This document shows, in pieces, positions 50,501-62,420 of a DNA stretch of 64,000 nt. The position numbers were made by a program, and so were the translations under genes. Numbering within the stretch: the first letter of the stretch is position 1; each line of letters opens with the position of its first letter. Under the pieces are notes generated by a model that was not told where the DNA came from, ran no database searches, and saw only the letters and a program-made list of their open reading frames with translations. Origin of the DNA: Aptenodytes patagonicus (taxonomy: Eukaryota; Chordata; Aves; Sphenisciformes; Spheniscidae); NCBI RefSeq assembly GCF_965638725.1, contig NC_134960.1, positions 6,822,501 to 6,886,500 on the forward strand, in the 5' to 3' direction.

Positions 50501-52834
50501 ATGAAAATGAACAAGTGTTTCATCAAAGCTTGTCTGGAAGACAGTGTTGTTCCTGGTGACCAAACAAATTTCCTCTAGGGCTCCTCCTGACTCTTGCCGA
50601 CATCCTTCTCAAAATGCTGCTTCACTGAACTGACCCGAGGATATTTCACAGCTTTTAGGAGGGAGGTTCTGAATTCCCTGAGAAACACCCTATTTCTCAT
50701 GCTAGGACACCCTTTCTGGTCACATCATACAAATCTTGTATTATAAAAAGTACCACTGAACAGTTCTTAATTGCCAAGCAACCCCTAGCAGATGATTAAC
50801 TTTGAATAGACACCACAGGTGGGGATGCCTCTAACTAGCCCATGCAACCATTACTCACATGCCAGACAAATACAAGAACAGCTGAGACGTGGAAACATCA
50901 TCATTTAAAAACAGCAGCATCAATAACTGTTGTTCCTTATTATAGGCTGCTCTAAGAGCTCTCAGGAGTCCCAGAGTCTCTTATCAAACTTCCAGGCTTG
51001 ACAAAGCACATTGAAATTTGCAGAGCAAAGGCTGTGCTTTGGACACAGGAGGCTCTCCGAGCGCTAGAAATTTTGCCTCTAAAACACTTAGTTTGCTCTG
51101 AAAATCCCTTCCCATTTGATTTCCAAAGCACATACGTCTGTAACAAGCTAATGTGCATAAAGAGAGCAAAGGTTTGGGCTTTTTACTTTTCCTTGTCTCA
51201 AGGCAATATATACAGCTGGCATTTAGACCAATGCAGGGTGAGCTGGGTCCTTCAGTCAGGGCTCTGTTAGAATCAAAGATGCGACACACTCCTGCGTACG
51301 CCTGTGCTTCATCCTGCTCCTGTAAAGGCCAGATCCATCCCCTCGTGGCTCTCTGCCCTGCAGTAATGTGTGCCCTCTCCCATTACCCATGGCAGCCCAA
51401 GTGAACAATGTCAAATCCACGTTTTATTCAATATGCCCACAAATGTATTGGCAGAAACATTGCTCTGAGCTTTTCACAAAGGCTCTGTAGGGAAATACAT
51501 ACTAGACCAGGAAAGAAGCAGTTCCTCTAGCACATGCTAATACGAAAGGGGCTGGAGTGCCATTCTGCTGAAGGAGGTCACAGACAGCTCAGTGTTTCCC
51601 TTGATATCAGGTGTTAATCTCATCAATGTTACAGCTAACATGGTCTGAAACAAAATTAGCCTTTGTTTGGGCAGGAGCTGTGGAGTTGGCGCTTTCTTTG
51701 CATGCCTTTGTCTTTCGCCTCTGTTATTGTGTGATTTCACCAGGGTGTCTGTATGCGCTGGGTTTTAAGTGAGGCCTCAGGATCAGCTAACCTGGTGAAA
51801 ATCAGGAATTACTGCAATAATCCAGAAAAAAGAAAGGATGCTGGGTTCATATGGGTGCGCAGAATTTGGTCCCTTGCATTTGAAAAAACAGAGCTTTGTC
51901 TTCCTTTCAGTTTTCCCTTATCTAGCTTGAGATTCTTCAAGTGCCAAAAATAATATTGCATATTACTGCCAGAACATTTATCTTCTCTTTGAGCTCATTT
52001 CAGGGAAGGGATTTGTTCAAGAGGGCCTGGGAGGGAAAGAAGGCTAGGTTTTTAAAGCTCATCGTTATCTCTAGTCTCAGGGTTTTGTAAGTTAAAAGAC
52101 AAATCAGAAAAAGACAAAGTCAGTCACACACGCTAAGGGAGGTACCAATTTATCTGCAGACAACACAACCTCTATTTAATTTTCTACCCAGGCACCCCAG
52201 CACCCTTTGCCAAAGCGTTGTATGTATATGGGGCTGAATGAGGTTGTGGGAGGAAAGCATTTTTCTGCTGCTAATAGCAATACCTTAGTGTCACTCATGA
52301 TTTATAGCCAGCAAAGAATGCTTTTTCTGGTCTATGTTCTGCTCAGTGTAATGAGTACAGAAGGAATAGTGCGGATGTCTCATGGAGCTCACAGGAGGAG
52401 ATCTTCATTAGTTCAGTCCTCTCCAGTGTGGTAGCAAATACTGTGAACATTAGAGGAGAAACCCTTTTGTTTATAACTAGCTTATTGAAGTGCACAAGCA
52501 TGGAGTTGTCACTGTGTCACTTTGCTAATATGTCACAGACCTTCAGACACTGTTCGTCTCCAGGATGTGCCCGCAGCTCAGCTATAAGGTGCTTCTCCTT
52601 GCTGCTGCATGGAAGGAAGAAGGAAAATAGGTCACAGAATAAGATTTCAAGACATTCAGGAGAGGATGAGCCCTTGGATTAAATTTGGAGGTTAATACGG
52701 TTCTCTATGGAATGTGGGGTAGATTGTTGGCTCTGTTGGGACCAGGATGAGTAACATGAAAAGGGGAATGAACTCTGCCATGGTGCAGGAAGAACAGAGA
52801 CTCTATCAAACTAGAGACAAGTATGAAATAACAG

Positions 52835-53400
52835 CAAATCCGGATCCATCATGTCCAGTATTCTGTCTTAGATCAAGGCAATAAAAGATGCTGTTTAGGG
52901 AAAGCATGCTAACTTGGCCACTATTGTGGTCCATTCCTCTCATATCCCTAGCAGCAGCCACAACTGTTGTATTAGAGGTGTTAGAGGGGACATCCCTGTC
53001 TAGACCATTTAGTATCCATTTCTAGACTTTTTGTTTGTGATTTTGTCTAATCCCTCCCTGACCCTGACAATTCTGTCCGCTTCCACAGCCTCCTGGCCCC
53101 ACAGTTTAAAGAAGTACTTTCTTCTATCTGTTTAAACCAATCCCTTACTAGTTTCAGCAAATGCTCTCTGGTTCCAGTACTGTGGGACTTGCTGAACAGC
53201 AGCCGAACATTCAGCTTACCCAGTGCTGCCTTCATTTTGTAAATCTTGATTCCTTCTCCAGCTTTCTCCTCTCTCAGCTCAAGCCACATCTTCTCCTAAG
53301 GCAGCTTCTTCACCCCTGATCATTTTATTTGCTCTTCTGTGGACCTCCTCCAGGTCCTTCCTTCCAGAAATATCACAAAGGGCTGAATTTTGCACATAAT
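52835..53400 (-). mobile_element. Old CR1 LINE fragment, reverse orientation
   Basis: On the plus strand the segment reads as reversed CR1. It runs from a stretch like GGATCCATCATGTCCAGTAT (52840s) through TTTTGTCTAATCCCTCCCTG and CCACAGTTTAAAGAAGTACT to CCTCTGTGGACC-type sequence near 53340. The order and wording match the widespread amniote CR1 consensus as I remember it. The copy is heavily mutated, with no open frame, so it is much older than the copy at 26930. Confidence 0.75.
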
Positions 53401-55084
53401 TCCCGTGAAGGAGTGGGATCTATCAGCTTTGTTCCAACCTTGCTTGAGATCAGCCATATGAGCGCTTTTAAGTATGTGTGGGGGAAGGACACCGCTTGAT
53501 GAAATGTTAGGCTGCCTCTCCCTGGCTGCAGCATCGCTGTCTTCTTAATGAAATCTCATGACACTGGTCACTGAGTCAGTTCAGTGAATTAAGAAATGCA
53601 TCCCCAGTTTTGTTTTTGAAGTCAAGAGCCACAAGGGCAGTCAGATCCCTACCTCACCTTGAACTCTGTATCCAATAGATTTATCCAGGGGCAAGACTGA
53701 AGTCCAAATGATCCTGATCCCGGACTAGCGTCCTAAATCACAACTTCATCCGTCCATTCTACAAAACAGAAAAACGAGGAATTGTGCATTTCAGGAAAAG
53801 AGTGACGAGTTTTTGTTACTTGGCAACTGTCATTCCCACATGTTTTGGAAGAATTTGAGAACACCCTGCACCTCAGAGAAATCAACCAGCTTAGGTGAGG
53901 AGGAAGGGAACTGGCAGCAGATCCCCAAAACTTTGAGCTGGGAAGATCTCTTGGGGCTCATGGAAGCAAAAAGTGCTTTATGTCTGCATGCTCCTCAGCT
54001 TGTCTCCTCAAAGTGACTGTCTGCATCAGTTTCTGGGCTCTTCATGGTGAAATAATCTGTTGTTCTGTTATTTCTGTCTTACAGAGGCATTTCACAGCCA
54101 TCTGAATGTGCTCTAATCCACCTGCCAGCTGCAATCAGCACACAGCACGGTTGCATTCCTGTCAGCCAAGATTTGAGCACCAGAAACAAAAACCTTGAAA
54201 AGAGGAGTCAGCAAGAGATCTGCATGTGAAAACTGGGGAGGGGACAGTCAAACCTGAGGGCTTGGTGCATGTACACACAGTGATAGCAAACCCAGGCAAT
54301 GAGGCCAGAGTAAAATTTGACTTGCTTCCTGCAGTGGCAGTTGACTTCAGACAGGAATTCAGACATGATTATTAAAACAATAATTTAGGGCTTCAGTTGC
54401 TGGGAGCTAATCTCCAAGGTTGAACTCAGCAGATGGCTGTGTAAGTGGACCCCAGCTAATGCATTTATGCAGTGGTTCAGCATTTTTGGTCCAGTTTTGT
54501 TACTGACAACTTTGCTATGTGAAATCCCATTTCTCTTTCCTAGGTTAGATAAAAGAATCTAGTGGTTTCAAAGTGCAGATCTCAACTCTCCGAGGCAACC
54601 CTGCAGTACCCAATTAAGCAAAGCTAAGATAGCAAAACTAGCATGGTAAGAACTGATTGAAATTGTCTGTTGCTCCAAGGAGTGCAATAACACGAGATTG
54701 CTACGGTGGCAAAGATGTTTTACTAAAGCATAGGGTTCCTTGGTCTTTGTAACGTTTGCCTGGCACTGCAGTCCTTCGTTGTGTGAAATTCCAATTGGCT
54801 TCATACAAAATCAGTGAGAGTCAGGTCACTAATACCCAGTAGTTTGTTTGGAATCCTGGTCTTTGCAATTATATCATTAAAAGGACATGAGCTAATCTCA
54901 CTGCAACCCAAGCAGCTAAAACAGCCTGGCAAGAACAACTCTCTGAAATGCAGCTATTAAAGTACTCCTCATAGATTTCCCAGACAGTGAGGAGATGCTC
55001 TGGGGTATTTTAATCATGTACATACTATAAGAATAGTATAAGAAAAGATCATAGGAAATAAACGGGAGGGAGTCGGAACTCCTC

Positions 55085-55430
55085 TGGCTAAACCATTCCT
55101 GAATGCAGGGTGTCTCACCTCTTCCAAGGCTCCTGTGATGGAGATTTCATCCACTCCCTGCACAGTCTATTCTGAGCCCTTCCTAATGTCTAACCAATAA
55201 ATCTCCCTTACTGCAATCTATTACTTCTTGTCTCCTGGCAGACACAGATAATAGTTTATTACCTACTGTACCGCACCTTTACATATTTAAAGGGTATTAA
55301 CATGCATCTCTTCCACCCCCTCCAGACTAAACCAAGTAATTTTTTTCTGCCCTTCCTCACAGGGCTCATTCGCTGTACCTCTGTTTGTTCTTGCTTCTCT
55401 CCTCTGGACTTTCTGTGTTCAACAGCCAGT
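55085..55430 (-). mobile_element. Old CR1 LINE fragment, reverse orientation
   Basis: Reversed CR1 wording is visible: CTAATGTCTAACCAATAAAT, TATTACTTCTTGTCTCCTGG, GGTATTAACATGCATCTCTT, CCAGACTAAACCAAGTAAT and TTCTCTCCTCTGGACTTTCT. The copy is diverged and has no coding capacity. Confidence 0.68.
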
Positions 55431-56319
55431 AGTTTTGCAGGAAAACAAAAGGACTGAAGGAGGTAAAAAGGTTCTGCAGAAATGTTAGGTTCTCTGAGCA
55501 ATCACTCTGTATACTGGAATGCATAATTGGGAACTGCTCTTTTCCAAACACAGTGACTGCCTCTACACCGTGGCAGGAGACCAGGGTCTTTGTTTCGCTG
55601 TCAGCAGAGCTATTTCCATGTTCTGACTCATCAACGGCTGTTTCTACACGGGTAAAAGCAGCAGCACTTTGCAGCACTATTCAAGCCCTCACAGGTGAAA
55701 ACAACCATGAGGCAGAAGTTTCCCTACAAGTTGCATCAGTCATGTGGCGTTTTGCACCTTGTGGGTGTTGCCTCGTGTGTGCAGCTCTGGGTATGTCCAT
55801 AGCATGACCATGCATGTGGCCCGGTTCTAGGACACAGGGACACAAGTGACAGGAGGCCACAGTCATCATGGCCAAACTTGCCTTTCCCAAGGAACCTGGT
55901 GCCTTGCAAATGCATCCCTCTCTGAGTCAACCTCAGGACTGTTTCTTGTGCTGCCTGGCAGCTTCCTGCACGCCCCATCCCGGTTGTGAGCGCAGCAGTC
56001 ATTTCCTCACTCCCTTTAATTTACAAACAGGCCCAGGGAAACTTCAGGCTGCGGTTGGACTCCCACTCTTGGATCCAGTGACACTGGTGGAAGAGGTTGC
56101 AGTCTCCCCCACCGAGGTGCCTGAGGAAACAGCTCTGCCAGCAGACCAGCAACACAGGGGCAGTGCTGACTTCTCACTGTCCCTGGTATCCCCTGTTCAG
56201 GGCACCTTTAATTGCTACTTCTTCCACTTTGCCTCGAAGAACAGCACTTACATTGTATTTCCTTTACTGTGGATAGAAAGTAAAATTCTTTTCAGCTAGT
56301 TCTCTCTTCCAGCTTTGTT

Positions 56320-56390
56320 AAATCCTAGATCAGCTGATCTTAAGCTGCTGAGCCTTGCTTTCCTCTTCTGTGAAACAGGACAAGTGCAGC
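56320..56390 (+). mobile_element. Possible MIR-type SINE remnant
   Basis: GAGCCTTGCTTTCCTCTTCTG followed by TGAAACAGGAC resembles the MIR phrase in which CCTCAGTTTCCTCATCTG is followed by TAAAATGGG. Only this short part is visible, so the call is weak. Confidence 0.3.
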
Positions 56391-59300
56391 ACCCAGAGGC
56401 TTGTAAAACATGTCGTATGTGCCAGCTGAATAGCACTACTGCAGTAAAAAGCATTTTAAGTGAACACATCTTACAATATATTTCCATCAGTTGTTTATTA
56501 AGGAGGCAGACCTTACTTGAAAAGTGCTGTTAAATACTCAGAGAAAAGCAACTTTTGAATTCTCAGGGGTAAATATTTATTCCAGACTCTCAAAAAAGTA
56601 ATGATTTGTGAATCCAGGTGTGGGAGGGTTTTTGATAGCGACAGTGCCTGGTATTTTTCAGCAGCGTCTACTGCTTTCAATGTGGAGTATGAGCATTGAC
56701 TGAAGGATGACTGCTTTGCTCCACTGCTCATAAGCATTTCTGAATTGTTTGGACAAGAATGATTCTAAAGAAACACCAACACAGTTGTTTTCTGTTCCAA
56801 GGAAGCTAATTAAAAAAAAGCAATTTTTAGCCCATTCTTATTGTTGTCTTGTGCTGTCTTGTGCTTCCCTCCCTGATGATTGCGAAGATGTGCAATTGGA
56901 AGAAGGAGCTTCCTCTGCTGAAACCACTTTGGAAGATGACAAGCTCTGGGCTGCAGCAGCAGTGAACAACCTGAAGAGAAGGATGAGGTACCCTGGCTGC
57001 AAAGCAAATTTACAACGTTGTGTGCATACCCCAGGAATCAGCAAGAAAAAAAATTAAATTTCGGAGCAGCGTGGAGGTGACCTCCTGAGGCAGAACATCT
57101 ATCACAGCCAGATTAGGAAGCTAGAAAGCAACCCGCTGTCATGTCATGTCTTCACCAATCTGTGGTCCATGTTGCATCAATTATTAGTGCAGGCATTTAT
57201 TTCTCTTTTTTTGGCAAGATACTTCCCCCCCCTCCACCTGTGACCCTTTTATTCAAGGGTCTCAAAGTGGCTCACATTCCCCAGAGGTTGGAGTCTATCC
57301 TGGGAAGTGTTTGAGCTGCCCCTTGTGGAATTGCGAGTTGCAACTCGTAACAAATATATTTGCAAGTAGTCCAGTGAGCCACAGAATGAGGAAACCGGGT
57401 TTCCTAATGGCCTTACGCCTGCTGCCTCTCTCTCTGGTGTCTAATGATGTGTCAGCTCACACAAGTGGCACTCTCTACCTGCTGTGTTCTTGCACAAAAC
57501 TTTTCAAATACGACATCGTGGAGACCTTGACCCCTCTGTCAAATTTTGTTGAAATTCATCGAGTGGTCTAAAAGTTAAATGGGGCTTTCTACCCCATTGG
57601 CACTTCATGAATTTTGGAGCCATGGGGCATGAGGGTAATTGGCTTTCTAGGGAACTGTATCTTGAAGTTACCCTTCACCACAGGACACCCCAAAAGATGT
57701 CAGTTGTTATGTGAGTGTTAGCAGCCCCTTCTTCTCTTTTTCCTTAGAGGCTCTTGTGTGTCCCCCCCTGGAATTTTTAACCTACTTCTCCACTATTAAA
57801 GACGAATCACAAGTCTGAGCTCTGGCTGAGACTTCTCATTAACAAGCACTAACGGGCATGGCACCAGCAGCATGGGAGTCCTGTCAAATGGAAGAGCTGG
57901 GGCAGAATCTCCTTGTTCCCTCCAGTGCACTCGTTACCGCTTTGTCTCTTCAAGTTCTGTTTCAAGTCACGGGTTCCCCTTGGTTCCTTATAGGGCCATT
58001 CCATAGATGAATGGCTCCCACTCTGAGAAGCTGTTTTCTGTTTCTCAGCATATATTTCCCCTTTGTTACAGTCTTCTCATCAAGTCTGTTCATGCCCCCA
58101 TGTATTCTGATATTTATGGTACCCTGCACCATTTTAGGAGAAATAAATGAATAATGTCCTTCCTCACATGCACACCTTTCACTGTGCCCACTCAAAAACC
58201 AGAATGCCAGTTCTGTGGCAAAAATGCATGCATTCACATGACTGGTGATTTATAAAAGCAAGTTAAAAAAATGAGGTTCCTAAACAGAATTTAATATATC
58301 CTTGTTGTTGCAGTTGTTGCAACTCAGTGCAGATTTGACGTTTTCAATCCAGAGTTGCAAGGATACGCACTCTTTTATCAGTCTACTTTGATTTAAAAAT
58401 TCTTATCTCTGTTGCACTGTAGGCATTAGGTTAGATCAACCTGCTGTATTAATAAACTGTCTCTTGGATGCTTGTAGCCCTTTTGTAATAGCCAGGACTT
58501 CTTGAGTTTTATGGTTAGTACAATGCTATACAGAGCTCATTCCTTCTGTTCCCGTGTGGTTGTGCTAATAAATACGAGATAGATGCCTTTTGGCATTAAC
58601 AAACGGGTGCAGACCCTACAGTGTGACAAATAAATGATTTTGGCTGGGACTTTCCAGCGGTATATTATCAGAGGGGATCGTATAAACAAGCCAGCACTTG
58701 TTAGAAGGAAGCATGGGGATGTGACTTCATCCCTGGGTATCATCCTACTTTACAGTCCACAAAACCTCTATAAGGCACCGGAGCTCTGAAGGCTGGAGGC
58801 AGCTTGACCGTGTCTTTCCATGCGAACTGTGCTGCTGAGGGTCTGTTCAGGGACCCTCCAGAGTGATGAATATGCCAAGTCACTCTGAGGTATTATAAGA
58901 AAAGAGACCCTGGCACCGAGTTCTGCTTGCCCAAGACTCGCAGACATTTAGAAATGCTCTGTTGTGCAAGCCGAGCCACAGCTCAAAGTTCTTTTAATTC
59001 TTGTAATCAACAGACAACTGCTGAATGTGATAAGGCAAGGGTTTCAGCTCAAAATGGACTAGGGAACAGGGAGGGGAGAGGAGAGAGACAGCAGACAGAT
59101 ACCAGGTAGGAAGTGCAGTTGTTAAAGCTTTGATGTTCCTCCCTTCAGTGGAAAGAGTGGAGACAAGATTAGCAGTATTGCACTCAGTAATGGTATTATC
59201 CTGTTCAAAACACCAGGAGATGCAGTTGTTCTGAATGTCCCTGTAAAAACATGAACCGTCAGGGTACTTGATTCTCCACTCAGCTGCTCTGTTTGAAACC

Positions 59301-60739
59301 AGATTAACATAACAGAGACCAGGATTGCACCTTTTGTATTTAACAGTTGGAGCTGCTTTTTGTATTCGAGAAAACCCGCCTCCTTGCTGGGGTGGCACTT
59401 CAGTACTTGTCACAGAGCAGCAGTGTGGTGTAAGCCATCAGCTACCACTGAAGGGGAAGCTGGAGGATTTCTTTCCTAGCCATGCTACTGAAGGTCCAGC
59501 AGTGGTGCACGCTGTCAGCATCCCAGACATACCTCAAACGTGACATCAGAGAGCAAACCAGAGCCTCGTTGTTTTCATATACGCTGCAGAGCAGGAGAAT
59601 GAGCAAGACTCTGGAGGGATTCACATGTACTCTATGCGTCCCAGACTAGCTGTACCACTATCGGAGCTCTTTCCAATGTAGCACCAAGTGATTCACATTG
59701 TTCTTCATTCTCCCATTGTATCTCCAGCAGAAGATGTGAGTGCAAGGAGTGTCTTGTTCTGGTGGCTATCTCTTAAAAAAATACGTATTTAATTATCTTG
59801 CAGGAGGCAAGACTAAAAAAACAGCCTTGCTGCTTTGGGACCAGAAATTAGTGGAGTTTATCACGGCTCCCAGGTCCTGAGGAAGCTCATCTGGCAATCC
59901 CAGCTCACCTTCAAGAAGGCTCTGCTGTCTCCCACCCAGTCAAGCTTTACCCTTTATTGCAGGCAAGCAGCTGTGCCGTGCCAGGAGAGAAGCTGCTGGC
60001 TCTTGCTTTCACTCCTGGCACTGTGCTGCCTTTTACTGTATGTCCACGCTGCAGTGAAAAGTGTGGCCATAACTTCTGTCAGCCTTTCTGGGTAAGCTTT
60101 AATCTAGCAGGGGTGAGGACCAGCACTGCTGTGACAGCGAGGCTCAGTCTTCCTGAGGAATCTTACCCAGCTCCTTCAGAGGAGCTTGCTGCTGCAGCTA
60201 CACAGCTACCAAATCCCTGCCCACGCCGGCTACTTTACAGCCGTGTGCATGACATGCGGGCCTTTTGTCTGCATTGTAGACAAAGACTTTAGATAGTCTC
60301 AGCCAGAAAATATGGGCCAAGACCTTGTCTCGAAGATTCCCCTTCTTTGCTGGCTCTGCATTTCTGAGAAAGAATTAAGTTACGGTGTGGGGCCACCCTG
60401 GAGTCCTGCTGTTTTGGTGACAGCTGTGGCTATGGGCAGCTGTGCTGAAAGGTGCCGTTTCGCAGGGATAGGAATAGATCTTTATCTGGATCCAGTTCAC
60501 TGGTCTTGGATTGAGAATATTTTAGGGCATCCCAAAAGTCACGCATGACTGTTCTGAACTCTCAGGGATGCAGGTGTGCAGAAAGCTGTAGGATACAGGT
60601 GGAGAAAGTCTTTACAAATTTCATTATTGTATGGTCATTCCCTGTTTGTTAACCTGGGACTCCTCCCCCCCCCTCTGCCCCAAACGGACTGAGGTGGGGT
60701 TAGAATCAACGACCTGTGTCAACCAGTGAGCGACTTCAC

Positions 60740-60865
60740 TGGGTTTGTGAGATATCAACCTTCAGGTATTCTTTTTCATCTCTTTGCGGTTCAGTTTTTT
60801 CATCATTAAAATGGAGAGTGAGAAGCAGTGTTTACCCGCCCCACATCACATACCTAATTACTGCT
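60740..60865 (+). mobile_element. Possible MIR-type SINE fragment
   Basis: The segment has ATCAACCTTCAGGTATTC, TTCATCTCTTTGCGGTTCAG and TTTTTTCATCATTAAAATGG, in the order of the 3' half of MIR (gapped TGACCTTGGGCAAG, CCTCTCTGTGCCTCAG, TTTCCTCATCTGTAAAATGG). It is an old, diverged copy. Confidence 0.45.
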
Positions 60866-62274
60866 GTCGAGTAGGTTTCACTGCTGTCGCTGGTAAAGTA
60901 TCATATTAGAGCTGCAACCCGAAATGCCAAGTCTTTGAGTAGCTTTTCCTTCACGAACCACATAGACCAAGTCAAGCTTGTCATGCTTAACAGGCTCGGC
61001 ACAAAGGACACTAATTTCATAAGGTGATGCCTTCATAAGGGGCAGCTCCTTACTAAAGAATGTATTTACCATTCAGTGACACACATTTCTGTACTTCACA
61101 AGCTGTGAAAGGATCTGAGCAAACACACTGCTTTGGGAACAACAGAAAAACCCAACGTGGATCAAAATCATTAACATGTTCATTAAAGAAAGGAGGCAGT
61201 TATCTTGATTGATTTCAGAAAAATGTTACATGCTACTTAACAAAACTAATGAAATAAAGCAATACGTCCTGTCAGAGAGAGCAGCACAGCATGAACACGG
61301 GAAAATAATAACACTTCTGCAGCTGCAAACGGCAGGAAGGACAGAATTCACATGCCTTCTGGGGGTGAGCTGTCAGGCCCAGCACACAGCCCTGTGCTAG
61401 CTCCATCTCGTACTCTCATTTACCGCCACGAAGGTAATGACTCTCTCCTCTCACACAGGCGCTGCTCTTGCCGGAGCGCAGAGCTGCCGTGCCGGCACAG
61501 CCTGCCCCTGTGCTGGCTGGCAGTCTTGCCTGCTCTGGAAGGGGCTGCGGAACCGCTGCACCGTCACGGACGCCTGCTTTCTGCTGTCTGCAAGGCTGAT
61601 TCTTCCGCAGCTGCGTCAGGGCCTGGGCGCTGTCCCCAGTGTGCCTCAGAAAAACCACGCAGCATCTCAGGGCTCCACTGTTTTTTTTTTCAAGCAAATA
61701 GTGAACACAACTTACAGATAGCGGGAGAAAACTCAGAATCTGTTTCTTGAGGCTCTCTGGGGGGAGCTCCAGCTAAAACAGGGACAACGACACACTATTC
61801 CTGATGTTCCTGGGGAAAGAAAAATGTTTATTTAAAGAAAATATATTCAGGACTCTATAGAGAAAGTGTCAGACCTAGTCAAGACTCTGCCTTTAAGAGC
61901 CAGCAGCACTGTATTCAACCCTCTCCAATAGACTCCTACGGTGATACGGGGCCTCGGGGAACTTTTCCCAGTCCTTTGGACAGTGGTGAGTTTATTCTTT
62001 AGACAGGAAGTCGTTTAGCTCCTCTTTGTTTATCCTGAGGCCGTTTTCTAGATGGGTGCATTATCCATATGAAGTTTGAGTGGGTTTTGGATACTTGCTG
62101 ATGTTCTGTGCTGCTCTGTGATCAACTGGCAGCAAAGCCGGAGGTATTTCTTCCTGCGAGCTTCGAATGGTTATGCTTCAATTTCGCTTTCCAAATCTGA
62201 ATGAAATTAGAATTTTCAGTTTCAAAAGCTATCCCTTTTCCTTTCTCTGCAATAAAGAAGGAATGGGAATGCTT

Positions 62275-62420
62275 GCCTAGCCTTTTCTGTACCGTTCATT
62301 ATTTTACACAAATGTATCACTAGGTTTCTCTTCTCCTTCATAAACTCTCTAGACAGTCTTTTTAACTGTGCCTCTTCTCATAGCTTTCATTATTTTCATC
62401 ACCTAACATATAATGCTTTC
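62275..62420 (-). mobile_element. Possible old CR1/L3-type LINE fragment, reverse orientation
   Basis: CTGTACCGTTCATTATTTTA, GTTTCTCTTCTCCTTCATAA and GACAGTCTTTTTAACTGTGC follow the order of the reversed CR1/L3 3' region. Only about 145 bases are recognisable. Confidence 0.42.

Noticed and set aside
50243..50578. 111-codon plus-strand frame in the AT-richer region
   Set aside because: It is the only frame of that size nearby and looks peptide-like, but shows no motif, weak start context and no neighbouring exon.
57930..58190. Possible third old CR1/L3 copy
   Set aside because: General resemblance in pyrimidine-rich wording, but no phrase matches in the right order.
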